Shown here: piece after piece, positions 7,588-16,245 of the stretch | Layout: each line of letters starts with the position of its first letter | Numbering within the stretch: the stretch's first letter is position 1 | Assembly: GCA_038532435.1 (NCBI GenBank) | Contig: JBCBAP010000025.1 | Coordinates: forward strand, 1 to 47,739 | Origin: JBCBAP01 sp038532435 | GTDB lineage: Bacteria > Pseudomonadota > Alphaproteobacteria > Rhodobacterales > Rhodobacteraceae | Direction: 5' to 3' | Length of the DNA: 47,739 bases | Position numbers and translations under genes: made by a program | Notes under the pieces: generated by a model | Databases searched by the model: none | The model's input: only the letters and a program-made list of their open reading frames with translations | What the model was told of the DNA's origin: nothing

Positions 7588-8296
7588 CACGGTGCTGCTG
7601 ACCCGGCCAGCGCCCGCAGCCGCGCGCACCGCGGCAGCACTCGGGCCATCTGTTAAGACGCTGGTGTCACCCCTCACCGAGATACGGTTCCAACAGGCAG
7701 CGTTCGAGACGGCGCAGGCGGTGCTCTTCACTTCCGCCAACGGGGCTGCCGGCGCGGTCGCGTCGGGGCTGTCGACCAACCTGCCTGCCTACTGCGTCGG
7801 CCCTGCCACCATGGACCGGGCGCGCGCCGCGGGGTTCGATGCGCATTCGGCCGATGGGACCGCGCGAGAACTTGCAGAGCTTGTTCGCTCAACGCTCTCG
7901 CCGAACGGCGGGGCGCTCATCCATGCCAGGGGGGCAGAGGCGGACAGCACGGTGCGGGACCTCCTGACAGAAGCGGGGTTCACGGTGCAGGACGCGGTTG
8001 TCTACCATGCGGTACCGCTGCCCCTCTCCGCAGACGCGTTGGCCGCACTTCAAGCAGGACGGATCGCCGTCGCCCCGGTCTATTCGCCCCGGGGTGCACG
8101 GCTCCTCACCGCGGCCTACGACGACAGCTGGTCGCTGAGCTCGACCCACGCGGTTGCGATCAGCGCGGCAGCAGCGGATCCGCTCACCCCGCTTCCTTTC
8201 CGCAGCGTCACCGTCGCGGCCCGACCGCATGGAACGGCCATGATTGACGCAATCATCGACCGCCTCTCGGAAATTTCTCGTTGCACCGCACCATGA
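7571..8296 (+). CDS. hemD: Uroporphyrinogen-III synthase
   Basis: A 241-residue enzyme that cyclises hydroxymethylbilane with inversion of ring D. The sequence is weakly conserved, as usual for HemD, but shows the N-terminal VLLTRPAPAAARTAAAL, FTSANGAAG, a central VQDAVVYHAVPLP strand-helix and APVYSPRGARLL. The ATG at 7571 (or GTG at 7568) lies inside the end of hemC, giving a 17-nt overlap and translational coupling. Position between hemC and the Mic60/HemY pair supports the call. Confidence 0.92.
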   Translation: MGSSPDTVLLTRPAPAAARTAAALGPSVKTLVSPLTEIRFQQAAFETAQAVLFTSANGAAGAVASGLSTNLPAYCVGPATMDRARAAGFDAHSADGTARELAELVRSTLSPNGGALIHARGAEADSTVRDLLTEAGFTVQDAVVYHAVPLPLSADALAALQAGRIAVAPVYSPRGARLLTAAYDDSWSLSSTHAVAISAAAADPLTPLPFRSVTVAARPHGTAMIDAIIDRLSEISRCTAP

Positions 8297-8389
8297 CACG
8301 GGGAATCCTTGTTCCGACCCCAGCCATCGCATACGGTTTTGCAAAGCCGTGCGGGCTGTCTGATTTGAGTAGAAAGCGAGCGGAGAGTC

Positions 8390-9967
8390 ATGACTGACCC
8401 CAAAACGCCGGACGATACGGATCCCGAAAAGAAGACGCCCGACGTGGAGGATGTGGAAGAGGTCACCTCAACCGATGAAACCGATTCGGCGCCGGAGGAA
8501 ACCGACACCCCCCGGGACATGGTTGCGGAGGGCGTGATCGCTGCGGGAACAGTCGCCGGAACTGTCGCGGGCGGGCTCAAGGATCCGACATCCGATGATG
8601 TGGTCGCGGATGCCTCCGAGATCGTCGAAGAGGTCACCGACGCGGACGAGCTGACCGAAGCGGATCCGGCGGAGACTGAGGACGAAAGCCCGGCGGACGA
8701 AGAGCCGGCCGAACCGGTCGAGGAGGAACCGACCGAACCGGTCGAGGAGACCGAGACCACCGACGACGGGGCTCAGGAGGAGTACGAAGAGGAGCACGAA
8801 GGCACATCCTTTGCCGCGCGCGCGCTCACCTTGCTCGTCGTGTTCCTGCTGGGCGGTGCCGCCTTCATCTGGGGCGCGCCCCGCGTCGCACCGATGCTTC
8901 CCGCGGGCATGGCTCCGGTCGCCGAATGGCTCACGCCCGGCCAGGCGGAGGCGGAAGCCTCCATCGCGAGCCTGCGTGCAGATCTCGAAGCACAGATCGG
9001 GGCGCTCGACACCGGCCTTACGCCGGACGGGGTGACCGGCGAGATCAACGCGACGGTCGGCGACGCCGTCGGCGCGCTCACGGATGAGACACGGGCGCGG
9101 ATCGATGCGCTCTCCGACCAGCTCACGGCAACGGACAGCGGCGCTATCGAACAACGGTTGAGCCAGGTCGAGACCCGCCTTGAGGGGCTCGTTGGCGAAC
9201 TCACGGCGTTGCGGCGGGAGCTGACTGGCCTCGCCGAAACCAACGAGACGACGTCGGAGACCGCCGCGGCCAGCCTCGCGTCCAACACCGAGCAGATCGC
9301 AGCCTTCAACGCGGCGCTCGAAGGTCTGCAGGCGGAGATCGACACACTCGCTGGCCAGAACGGTGCCCTGTCTCAGCGCATCGATGAGGTGGCAGCAACC
9401 GCCGAGCGTCAATTGCGCGAAGCAGAGGAATCCGTGGCGGAGGCGGAGGAACAGGCCGCGGCCCAGGTGCTGAACGCCGCCGCGCAGGCGGACATCAACG
9501 GCGTTTCCGCAGCGCTGGCCTCCGGTGCCCCGTTCAGCGCGCACCTTGCCACGATCGGCAGCCTGACGGACATCCCGGAGGCGCTGTCACGCGCAGCGGA
9601 AACGGGGGTGCCCACACTGGCCAGCCTGCAGGAGGAGTTGCCGGACCTCGCGCACCAGGCGATCCAGGAGTCCGTCGTGGAAAGCGGTCAGAACGAAGGT
9701 GGACTTTCCAGCCTGACCGCCTTCATCCGCTCCCGCGTGTCCGGCCGGTCGCTGGTGGAGATCGAGGGGACTACGCCCGATGCCATCCTTTCCCGCGTGG
9801 AGGCACGCACGAACGAAGGCGACCTGAGCGCGGCGGTGACAGAGGCAAAGACGTTGCCCGCCGTTGCGCAGGCGGTGCTTTCCGCCTGGATCACCGATGC
9901 TGAAACCCGCCAGGGCGCTCTGGAAGCGTTCGGGCAGATCACCGCCGAACTCGGCGCTTCGAACTGA
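8390..9967 (+). CDS. Mitofilin/Mic60-like inner-membrane protein
   Basis: A 525-residue protein with a very acidic, low-complexity N-terminal cytoplasmic tail (about residues 1-138, with EPAEPVEEE/EPTEPVEE as a tandem repeat). One transmembrane helix follows (about 143-162, TLLVVFLLGGAAFIWGA), then a long periplasmic coiled coil (about 180-370, many Ala/Glu/Gln heptads) and a C-terminal domain resembling the mitofilin signature region. Alphaproteobacterial Mic60 is the ancestor of the mitochondrial cristae protein and shapes intracytoplasmic membranes. Its usual place is this heme-gene block. It lies 93 nt after hemD and 20 nt before the HemY gene. Confidence 0.85.
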   Translation: MTDPKTPDDTDPEKKTPDVEDVEEVTSTDETDSAPEETDTPRDMVAEGVIAAGTVAGTVAGGLKDPTSDDVVADASEIVEEVTDADELTEADPAETEDESPADEEPAEPVEEEPTEPVEETETTDDGAQEEYEEEHEGTSFAARALTLLVVFLLGGAAFIWGAPRVAPMLPAGMAPVAEWLTPGQAEAEASIASLRADLEAQIGALDTGLTPDGVTGEINATVGDAVGALTDETRARIDALSDQLTATDSGAIEQRLSQVETRLEGLVGELTALRRELTGLAETNETTSETAAASLASNTEQIAAFNAALEGLQAEIDTLAGQNGALSQRIDEVAATAERQLREAEESVAEAEEQAAAQVLNAAAQADINGVSAALASGAPFSAHLATIGSLTDIPEALSRAAETGVPTLASLQEELPDLAHQAIQESVVESGQNEGGLSSLTAFIRSRVSGRSLVEIEGTTPDAILSRVEARTNEGDLSAAVTEAKTLPAVAQAVLSAWITDAETRQGALEAFGQITAELGASN

Positions 9968-9987
9968 GCGGACGGGGAGGACACATC

Positions 9988-11514
9988 ATGCTCTGGTCCC
10001 TACTCAAGATCCTGATCTTCATTAGCCTGGTTGTCGGTGCCACCTACGGGGTGCTCTTCATCATCGACAATGGCGGCGGCGTTGCGATCAGCTTCGGCGG
10101 TCGGGAGTACGCATTCTCCCCGGAGATCACACTCGTGGCGCTTATGCTGGCCATGCTCGTGTTCTGGCTGGCGCTCAAGGGAGCGGGGCTGCTCATCGCG
10201 ATCCTGAAGTTCTTCGTCGGTGATGAGACCGCGATCTCCCGCTTCTTCGACAAGTCGCGGGAAAGAAGGGGTTTCGCCGCACTTGCGGACGGCATGATGG
10301 CGCTCGCGTCCGGGGACGGGCGCACCGCGCAGACCAAGGCGCGGAAGGCGGAAAAGCTGCTCAATCGTCCAGAGCTCACACAACTCGTCAACGCCCAGGC
10401 GGCGGAGCTTGCTGGCGATCCGAAGGCGGCGGAGGAGTTCTTCAAAGGTATGCTGGCGGACAACCGCACTCGGTTTGTCGGCGTGCACGGGCTCATGCGG
10501 CAGCGGCTCGCTCAGGGGGAAACGGAAACCGCGCTGAAACTTGCGGAGAAGGCGTTCGCTCTCAAGCCGCGTCACGGGGCGGTCATCGACACGCTCTTCT
10601 CTCTGCAGAGCAGTTCTGAGGACTGGGCTGGCGCGCGCAAGACGCTCACCGCGAAGATGAAATCCGGCGGTCTGACCCGCGACGTTGCCCAGCGGCGGGA
10701 CGCGGTGCTGTCCTACGCGGACGCGGAGGTTGCCCTGACCGAAGGCAAGGACGACCAGGCCCGCACCTCCGCGATCGAGGCAAACCGGCTTGCCCCTGGT
10801 CTCGTGCCCGCCGCCGTGCTCGCCTCACAGATGCAGATCAAGGCGAACGCCAAGCGGGCGGCGACGCGGGTGCTGACCAAGGCCTGGGGCATCGCGCCCC
10901 ACCCGGACCTGGCCGCCGCCTTTGCAGCGTTGGAACCGGAAGAGACCCCGCAGGCCCGGCAGAAGCGGTTCGCGCCCCTCGTGGCCGCGCACCCGGACCA
11001 CCCGGAGGCCCGCATGCTGCAGGCGGAATTGGCGCTCGCCGCCGAGGATTTCCCTGGTGCACGCAAGGCGCTTGGCGATCTGGCGGAGACCACACCGTCG
11101 ACCCGCGCGATTGCCATCATGGCGGCGGTCGCCCGGGGCGAGGGGCAGGAAGATTCGGTCGTACGCGGCTGGCTCGCCAAGGCGGTGACCGCCCCCCGTG
11201 GCCCGCAATGGACCTGTACGAACTGCAACCATGTCCATGCCTCCTGGAACCCGACCTGCGACAACTGCGGCGCGTTCGACACGCTCGACTGGATCGACCC
11301 GCCCGCAGACGCGGAAGCGTCCGCCAATGCAGCCGCGATGCTGCCCCTCCTCGTGGGCCTGGTCGGCGATCAGAACGGCACGGATCCGGTAGCTGACGAC
11401 AACGACAGGTCCGACGTGGTCGATGTCGAGGCCACCGCTGATGCGGACGAGGCCGAGGCAACCACCGCAGACGCGGAGAGCCCGGCGCAAAAAGACAAGG
11501 CCGAACCTGCCTGA
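9988..11514 (+). CDS. HemY N-domain TPR protein with C-terminal zinc ribbon
   Basis: A 508-residue inner-membrane protein. Two N-terminal helices (about residues 3-27 and 48-76) belong to the HemY N-terminal domain. TPR-like helical repeats span about 95-400. A C-terminal zinc ribbon follows (about 410-432), with CxxC in WTCTNCNHVH and again in PTCDNCGAFDTLDW. The tail is acidic and disordered. This HemY (TPR type) is distinct from protoporphyrinogen oxidase; its role in tetrapyrrole synthesis is poorly defined. The ribbon recalls the rubredoxin-like module of LapB/YciM, which hints at a scaffold or proteolysis-adaptor role (inference). GGGGAGG precedes the ATG. Confidence 0.88.
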   Translation: MLWSLLKILIFISLVVGATYGVLFIIDNGGGVAISFGGREYAFSPEITLVALMLAMLVFWLALKGAGLLIAILKFFVGDETAISRFFDKSRERRGFAALADGMMALASGDGRTAQTKARKAEKLLNRPELTQLVNAQAAELAGDPKAAEEFFKGMLADNRTRFVGVHGLMRQRLAQGETETALKLAEKAFALKPRHGAVIDTLFSLQSSSEDWAGARKTLTAKMKSGGLTRDVAQRRDAVLSYADAEVALTEGKDDQARTSAIEANRLAPGLVPAAVLASQMQIKANAKRAATRVLTKAWGIAPHPDLAAAFAALEPEETPQARQKRFAPLVAAHPDHPEARMLQAELALAAEDFPGARKALGDLAETTPSTRAIAIMAAVARGEGQEDSVVRGWLAKAVTAPRGPQWTCTNCNHVHASWNPTCDNCGAFDTLDWIDPPADAEASANAAAMLPLLVGLVGDQNGTDPVADDNDRSDVVDVEATADADEAEATTADAESPAQKDKAEPA

Positions 11515-11638
11515 TACCCCTTGCAACCGGACCTGCGCGTCAGTAAGAGACCCGCACCGCGGACGAAGGCGAGCATGTTGCGAGCCTCCGCCACGGTAGA
11601 CAACCGCGCTCAGGCCCCCGGGCCCGACGCACCACCAG

Positions 11639-11714
11639 GCCGCTGTAGCTCAGCTGGTAGAGCACGTCATTCGTAATGATGGGGTCGGGGGTTCGAGTCC
11701 CTTCAGCGGCACCA
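11639..11714 (+). tRNA. tRNA-Thr (anticodon CGU)
   Basis: A complete 76-nt cloverleaf. The acceptor GCCGCTG pairs with CAGCGGC, the D stem is GCTC/GAGC, and the anticodon stem CGTCA/TGATG has one G-U pair. The loop TTCGTAA carries CGT, which reads ACG (Thr). The T arm is GGGGG-TTCGAGT-CCCTT, the discriminator is A, and the terminal CCA is encoded. It lies 124 nt after the HemY gene and faces maeB, which is on the other strand. Confidence 0.97.
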
Positions 11715-11763
11715 CTTCACCGACAGCATGGACCGTTCGACCGGCAGCGAGCCTGCCGGGTGG

Positions 11764-14040
11764 TCAGGCGTAGTTCTGCACCGGAGTGCCGGCGAGGGCT
11801 GCGATGTTGAGCAAACCGCGGGCGGTGATCGAAGGTGTCACGATATGGGCGCGATTGCCCATGCCCATCAGGATCGGGCCGACCTCGAGCCCGCCCGCCT
11901 TCATCTTCAACACGTTGCGCACACCGGACGCCGCATCCGCGTTGGCGAAGATGAGCACGTTGGCCTCCCCCTCCAGCCTTGAATTGGGGAAAATCCGGTT
12001 GCGCAGTTCCGGATCGAGGGCCGCGTCCGAGTGCATCTCGCCCTCATAGACGAAGGTGCGCGGTGCGCTGTCGAGGATCGCGAGCGCTCCGCGCATCCGC
12101 GGGCCGGTACCGTAGTCAAGGTTGCCGAACTGGGAGTGCGAGCAGAGCGCGACCTTCGGTTCGAGCCCGAAGCGGCGCACGTGCCGGGCGGCACCCACGG
12201 TAATCTGGGCGATTTCCTCCGCCGTAGGCTCCGGGTGCACATGGGTGTCAGCGACGAACAGCGCGCCGGTCTCCGTGATCATCAGCGACAGGGCGCCGAT
12301 GGGGTTGAGCCCGTCCGTGGCGAGCAACTGCTCCACATAGTTTAGGTGCCAGAGATACTGGCCGAAGGTACCGCAGATGAGGCTGTCCGCCTCCTCCCGA
12401 TGGACCATCACCGCGCCGATGGCGGTGGTGTTGGTGCGCATGATCGCCCGGGCGAGATCCGGCGTGACGCCCCGCCGTTCCATGATCCGGTGATAGGTCT
12501 CCCAGTACTCCCGGTACCGGGGATCGTATTCCGGGTTCACGATCTCGAAGTCGCCGTCCGAGATCGGGATGCCGTTCTGCTCCGCCCGGCGCAGGATCAC
12601 CTCGGGACGCCCGATCAGGATCGGCGCATCAACCGTCTCCTCCAGCATCGCATGGGCCGCCCGCAGCACACGCTCGTCCTCGCCCTCGGCAAAGACGATG
12701 CGCCGGGCGGAGCTGCGGGAGGCTTCGAACACAGGCTTCATGATGAGCGCGGAGCGGAAGACGGAGCCGTCGAGCTTCTCCTTGTAGGCAACCAGATCAT
12801 CCAGTGGGCGTTCGGCCACGCCGCTTTCCATCGCGGCCTTGGCCACCGCGCCGGCGACGATTGCCAGCAGGCGGGGATCGAACGGCTTCGGGATCAGGTA
12901 TTCAGGGCCGAAGGTGAGCTTTTCCCCCTGATAGGCGGCGGCGGCCTCTGCCGAGGAAGAGGCACGGGCAAGCTCCGCAATGCCTTCCACGCAGGCAATC
13001 TTCATCGCCTCGTTGATCTCCGTCGCGCCGACATCGAGGGCGCCGCGGAAGATGAACGGAAAACAGAGGACGTTGTTGACCTGGTTGGGGTAGTCGGACC
13101 GGCCGGTCGCGATCAGCGCATCGGGCTTCACCGCCCGCGCGGCCTCCGGATCGATCTCCGGGTTGGGGTTGGCGAGCGCAAAGATGATCGGCGTGTCCAT
13201 CATCTTTGCCACCATCTCGGGCTTCAGCACATTGGGGCCCGAAAGGCCGAGGAACAGGTCCGCCCCCTCGATCACATCGGCGAGGCCGCGAGGTCCACCC
13301 GGTTGCGCAAAGCTTGCCTTCTGGGGCGTCATGTCCTCTTCCCGCCCCTCGTGGACAAGGCCTGCAAGATCGACGAGGAAGATGTTCTCCTTCCGCGCGC
13401 CGAGCGAAACGAGCATGTTGAGGCACGCGATGCCCGCCGCCCCGCCGCCGGTCGACACGATCTTGATGTCGGCAATGTCCTTCTTGGCGAGGAGGAGCGC
13501 GTTGCGCGCCGCCGCCCCGACCACGATGGCCGTCCCGTGCTGATCGTCGTGGAAGACGGGGATGTTCATCCGTTCCCGGCACAGATCCTCGACGATGAAA
13601 CAGTCCGGAGCCTTGATGTCCTCAAGGTTGATGGCGCCAAACGTCGGTTCCAGCGCGGTCACGATATCTGCGATCCGCTCCGGGTCGCTTTCATTCAACT
13701 CGATGTCGAAACAGTCGATATTGGCGAATTTCTTGAAGAGGACCGCCTTGCCCTCCATGATCGGCTTTGAGGCGAGACCGCCGATATTGCCAAGGCCCAG
13801 CGCGGCGGACCCGTTGGAGACAACCGCGACGAGGTTGCCCCGGGCCGTGTAATCCGCGGCCTTCGACGGGTCGGCCTTGATCTCCAGACACGCCTCCGCC
13901 ACGCCGGGAGAGTAGGCGCGGGCAAGGTCGATCTGGTTGGCGAGCGGCTTGGTCGCCCGCACTTCCAGCTTCCCGGGGCTCGGATGGGCGTGGTAGTGAA
14001 GCGCGGCCTGGCGTGCCGCCTCTTTCTGCTGATCGCTCAT
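11764..14040 (-). CDS. maeB: NADP-dependent malic enzyme with phosphotransacetylase-like domain
   Basis: A 758-residue fusion typical of proteobacterial MaeB. The malic N-terminal domain (about 1-165) contains AYSPGVAEAC and TARGNLVAVVSNGSA. The NAD(P)-binding domain (about 165-420) contains FHDDQHGTAIVVGAAA and VSTGGGAAGIACL. The C-terminal phosphate acetyl/butyryltransferase-like domain (about 430-758) contains VFAEGEDERVLRAA, is not catalytic in studied homologues, and may bind acetyl-CoA as a regulator. It decarboxylates malate to pyruvate, producing NADPH. The ATG at 14040 matches the family N-terminus; the frame stays open upstream but that part is not protein-like. Divergent from nhaA. 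Confidence 0.97.
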   Translation of the reverse strand: MSDQQKEAARQAALHYHAHPSPGKLEVRATKPLANQIDLARAYSPGVAEACLEIKADPSKAADYTARGNLVAVVSNGSAALGLGNIGGLASKPIMEGKAVLFKKFANIDCFDIELNESDPERIADIVTALEPTFGAINLEDIKAPDCFIVEDLCRERMNIPVFHDDQHGTAIVVGAAARNALLLAKKDIADIKIVSTGGGAAGIACLNMLVSLGARKENIFLVDLAGLVHEGREEDMTPQKASFAQPGGPRGLADVIEGADLFLGLSGPNVLKPEMVAKMMDTPIIFALANPNPEIDPEAARAVKPDALIATGRSDYPNQVNNVLCFPFIFRGALDVGATEINEAMKIACVEGIAELARASSSAEAAAAYQGEKLTFGPEYLIPKPFDPRLLAIVAGAVAKAAMESGVAERPLDDLVAYKEKLDGSVFRSALIMKPVFEASRSSARRIVFAEGEDERVLRAAHAMLEETVDAPILIGRPEVILRRAEQNGIPISDGDFEIVNPEYDPRYREYWETYHRIMERRGVTPDLARAIMRTNTTAIGAVMVHREEADSLICGTFGQYLWHLNYVEQLLATDGLNPIGALSLMITETGALFVADTHVHPEPTAEEIAQITVGAARHVRRFGLEPKVALCSHSQFGNLDYGTGPRMRGALAILDSAPRTFVYEGEMHSDAALDPELRNRIFPNSRLEGEANVLIFANADAASGVRNVLKMKAGGLEVGPILMGMGNRAHIVTPSITARGLLNIAALAGTPVQNYA

Positions 14041-14238
14041 CCCGTGCCCCTGCTGCCCTGACCATTTCTCTTGCCGGCAGAACCGTGCGCCGGACCTCCG
14101 CGTTGTTCCATGCCGCTTATCCCGGGTCAATCGCGTTGGGCTGTGCGCACGACACCGTCAGGGCGCTGTGAACGCAGCTTGAAACGCGGTTTGACAGCCC
14201 CATTTTGCGATGCACACAATCAGTCACGGAGGATGACC

Positions 14239-15429
14239 ATGCTGCTGAGGTCACTTGAACGATTCTTCAATCACGAGGCCTCCGGCGGAATCCTTCTCAT
14301 GGTCTCCGCAATCGCGGCGCTTCTGATCTACAACTCGCCGCTCGCATCGACCTATGACAGCATCCTGAACGCCTATCTGTCCGTTACCATTAACGGGGAG
14401 GGACTGTCCAAGCCCTTGATCCTGTGGATCAATGACGGGCTCATGGCGATCTTCTTCTTCCTCATCGGCCTCGAGCTGAAACGGGAGATGGTGGAAGGAA
14501 AGCTGAAGAACCCGCGCGACGTGATCCTGCCTGGCATCGCAGCCGTCGGGGGGATGCTGCTGCCCGCGGTCATCTATGCGGGCATCAACTGGGGGGATCC
14601 GGTGGCCATTAGCGGCTGGGCGATCCCGGCAGCGACGGACATCGCCTTCGCCCTCGGCGTGCTGGCCCTGCTGGGCAACCGGGTGCCTGTAGCGCTCAAG
14701 GTCTTCCTGCTGACGCTCGCGATCCTCGACGATATGGGAGCGATCCTGATCATCGCGCTTTTCTACACCGCCGAGTTGAAGGTCGAATACCTTATCATGT
14801 CGCTGGTGCCGCTTGCGGGTCTCCTCTGGCTCAACCTGCGGGGAACGCACCGGATCGCCCCGGCGCTGATGCTGGGTGTCGTGCTCTGGGTGCTGGTGCT
14901 TAAATCCGGTGTGCACGCAACGCTCGCAGGCGTCGTGCTGGCCTTCCTGATCCCGATCAAGGACCGGTTCGGCAAGTCACCGCTGCATTCGCTGGAGCAT
15001 GGGCTGACGCCTTACGTGCTCTACGGCATCGTTCCGATCTTCGCCTTTGCCAACGCGGGCGTGCCGCTCGCGGGCATGAGCTTTGCGGACCTGCTGGCCC
15101 CGGTGCCGCTTGGTATCGCCGCGGGTCTTGTGGTGGGCAAGCAGATTGGCGTGTTCGGCTTCACCTGGCTGACGGTCAAGGCGGGGTTGGCGCGTCTGCC
15201 CCACGGCGTGACCTGGGTCCATGTCTATGGCCTCGCCTGTCTTGCCGGGATCGGTTTTACCATGTCCCTCTTTATCGGCGGGCTGAGTTTCTCAGATCCC
15301 GAGCTCATGAACGGCGTCCGCCTCGGCGTGCTGTCAGGCTCTGCGGTGTCCGCAATCGTCGGCTTCGCGCTGCTCTATTTCACGAGCGCGGATCCGGTCG
15401 AGGAAGGGCGCGCCCAGCCCGCCGAATAG
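14239..15429 (+). CDS. nhaA: Na+/H+ antiporter NhaA
   Basis: A 396-residue, about 12-helix inner-membrane antiporter exchanging Na+ (or Li+) for protons. Seen: FFNHEASGGILLM at the N-terminus, INDGLMAIFFFLIGLELKRE, the unwound-helix region IPAATDIAFALGVLALLG, the paired aspartates in LAILDDMGAILIIA, VHATLAGV and the conserved end GIGFTMSLFIGGL. The ATG at 14239 is 6 nt from GGAGG (14228-14232). The in-frame ATG at 14233 abuts that site and is less likely. Its 3' end converges on the hydrolase gene. Confidence 0.97.
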   Translation: MLLRSLERFFNHEASGGILLMVSAIAALLIYNSPLASTYDSILNAYLSVTINGEGLSKPLILWINDGLMAIFFFLIGLELKREMVEGKLKNPRDVILPGIAAVGGMLLPAVIYAGINWGDPVAISGWAIPAATDIAFALGVLALLGNRVPVALKVFLLTLAILDDMGAILIIALFYTAELKVEYLIMSLVPLAGLLWLNLRGTHRIAPALMLGVVLWVLVLKSGVHATLAGVVLAFLIPIKDRFGKSPLHSLEHGLTPYVLYGIVPIFAFANAGVPLAGMSFADLLAPVPLGIAAGLVVGKQIGVFGFTWLTVKAGLARLPHGVTWVHVYGLACLAGIGFTMSLFIGGLSFSDPELMNGVRLGVLSGSAVSAIVGFALLYFTSADPVEEGRAQPAE

Positions 15430-15452
15430 ATCTGGAGGAGGGCCAGCGCCGC

Positions 15453-16208
15453 TCACCCAAGGGCGGCGCGAAAGAACCCCATGAGGCGGGAGAAGAGGAC
15501 ATTTTCCCCCTCCGGGGTGAACGCATGGTCCTCCCCCGGCATCACCAGAACTTCGGGCGTCCGCCCAGCATCCTCCAGCCTCGCCTTGAGCCGCAGGGTC
15601 TTGCCCGGATCCCAGATGCTATCCGCATCGCCCACGCTCATGAAGGCGGGCCCGGGATAGCGTTCGACCGCGATTTCCGTGCCCGGCCCGATCCGCGCGC
15701 TCGTCCCCTGCCAGGTCCATGCGGCTCCCTCAACGGGTGCACGCACACGGACATCACCCTCGGGCAGCCAGCTCGCCGGATCAAAGGCCCCGTTCACGAT
15801 GTCTGACGGTGCGTGTGCGGCCAGCGCATCGGGAAGCGGAGCACCCGCCTCCGCAAGGAGCGATGCCAGCAAGAGCGCTTGCTCGCCGCCGCGGGACACA
15901 CCCCAGAGACCGACCTTGCCACCGGTCTCCGGCACGGCGCGAAACGCCTCCATCGCCTCCGCCGTCCGTTCGAGCGGCACGTCCCGGATCTCCCCGGCCA
16001 TCCATACCGACCCGGTGAGGGACCATGGAAAGGGAAAGGCGAGGAAGCCGTGCGCCGCAAACAGCAGCGCGTTCCGCGGCCCCCAACCCGACCATCCCCC
16101 TTCTGAGCCATGGAGGAGCATCACCGCGGGAAACGGACCCTCCCCGGCGGGCACATAGACGGTGCCGAAGGTGCTGAGCCGCCGCTGCGTGATCAGAAGA
16201 TCGGTCAT
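15453..16208 (-). CDS. Dienelactone-hydrolase-like alpha/beta hydrolase
   Basis: A 251-residue cytosolic alpha/beta hydrolase. The oxyanion loop is VMLLHGSEGGW. The nucleophile elbow is GLWGVSRGGEQA (Ser around residue 105). The acid is probably Asp in GDADSIWDP, and the catalytic His is in PGEDHAF near the C-terminus. It resembles the acyl-CoA thioesterase/BAAT C-terminal or dienelactone hydrolase groups; the substrate is unknown. GAGGAG precedes the ATG, 37 nt after methylmalonyl-CoA mutase, so it is probably the third gene of that operon. Thioester or lactone cleavage linked to acyl-CoA metabolism is an inference. Confidence 0.8.
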   Translation of the reverse strand: MTDLLITQRRLSTFGTVYVPAGEGPFPAVMLLHGSEGGWSGWGPRNALLFAAHGFLAFPFPWSLTGSVWMAGEIRDVPLERTAEAMEAFRAVPETGGKVGLWGVSRGGEQALLLASLLAEAGAPLPDALAAHAPSDIVNGAFDPASWLPEGDVRVRAPVEGAAWTWQGTSARIGPGTEIAVERYPGPAFMSVGDADSIWDPGKTLRLKARLEDAGRTPEVLVMPGEDHAFTPEGENVLFSRLMGFFRAALG

Positions 16209-16245
16209 CTGAAGCTCCTCACCGGGCAGGCCCGGGTGTGCACAC

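Noticed and set aside
8334..8349. TTTGCAAA-containing hairpin between hemD and the Mic60 gene, as a further PccR site
   Set aside because: Only one half-site (8338-8345) with no partner at N4 or N0. It is better read as part of a small imperfect stem (CGGTTT/AAGCCG).
14270..14290. Third copy of the intergenic motif (CCTCCGGCGG core) at the start of nhaA
   Set aside because: Only the 10-nt core matches and it encodes conserved NhaA residues (EASGGIL); the flanking motif is absent.
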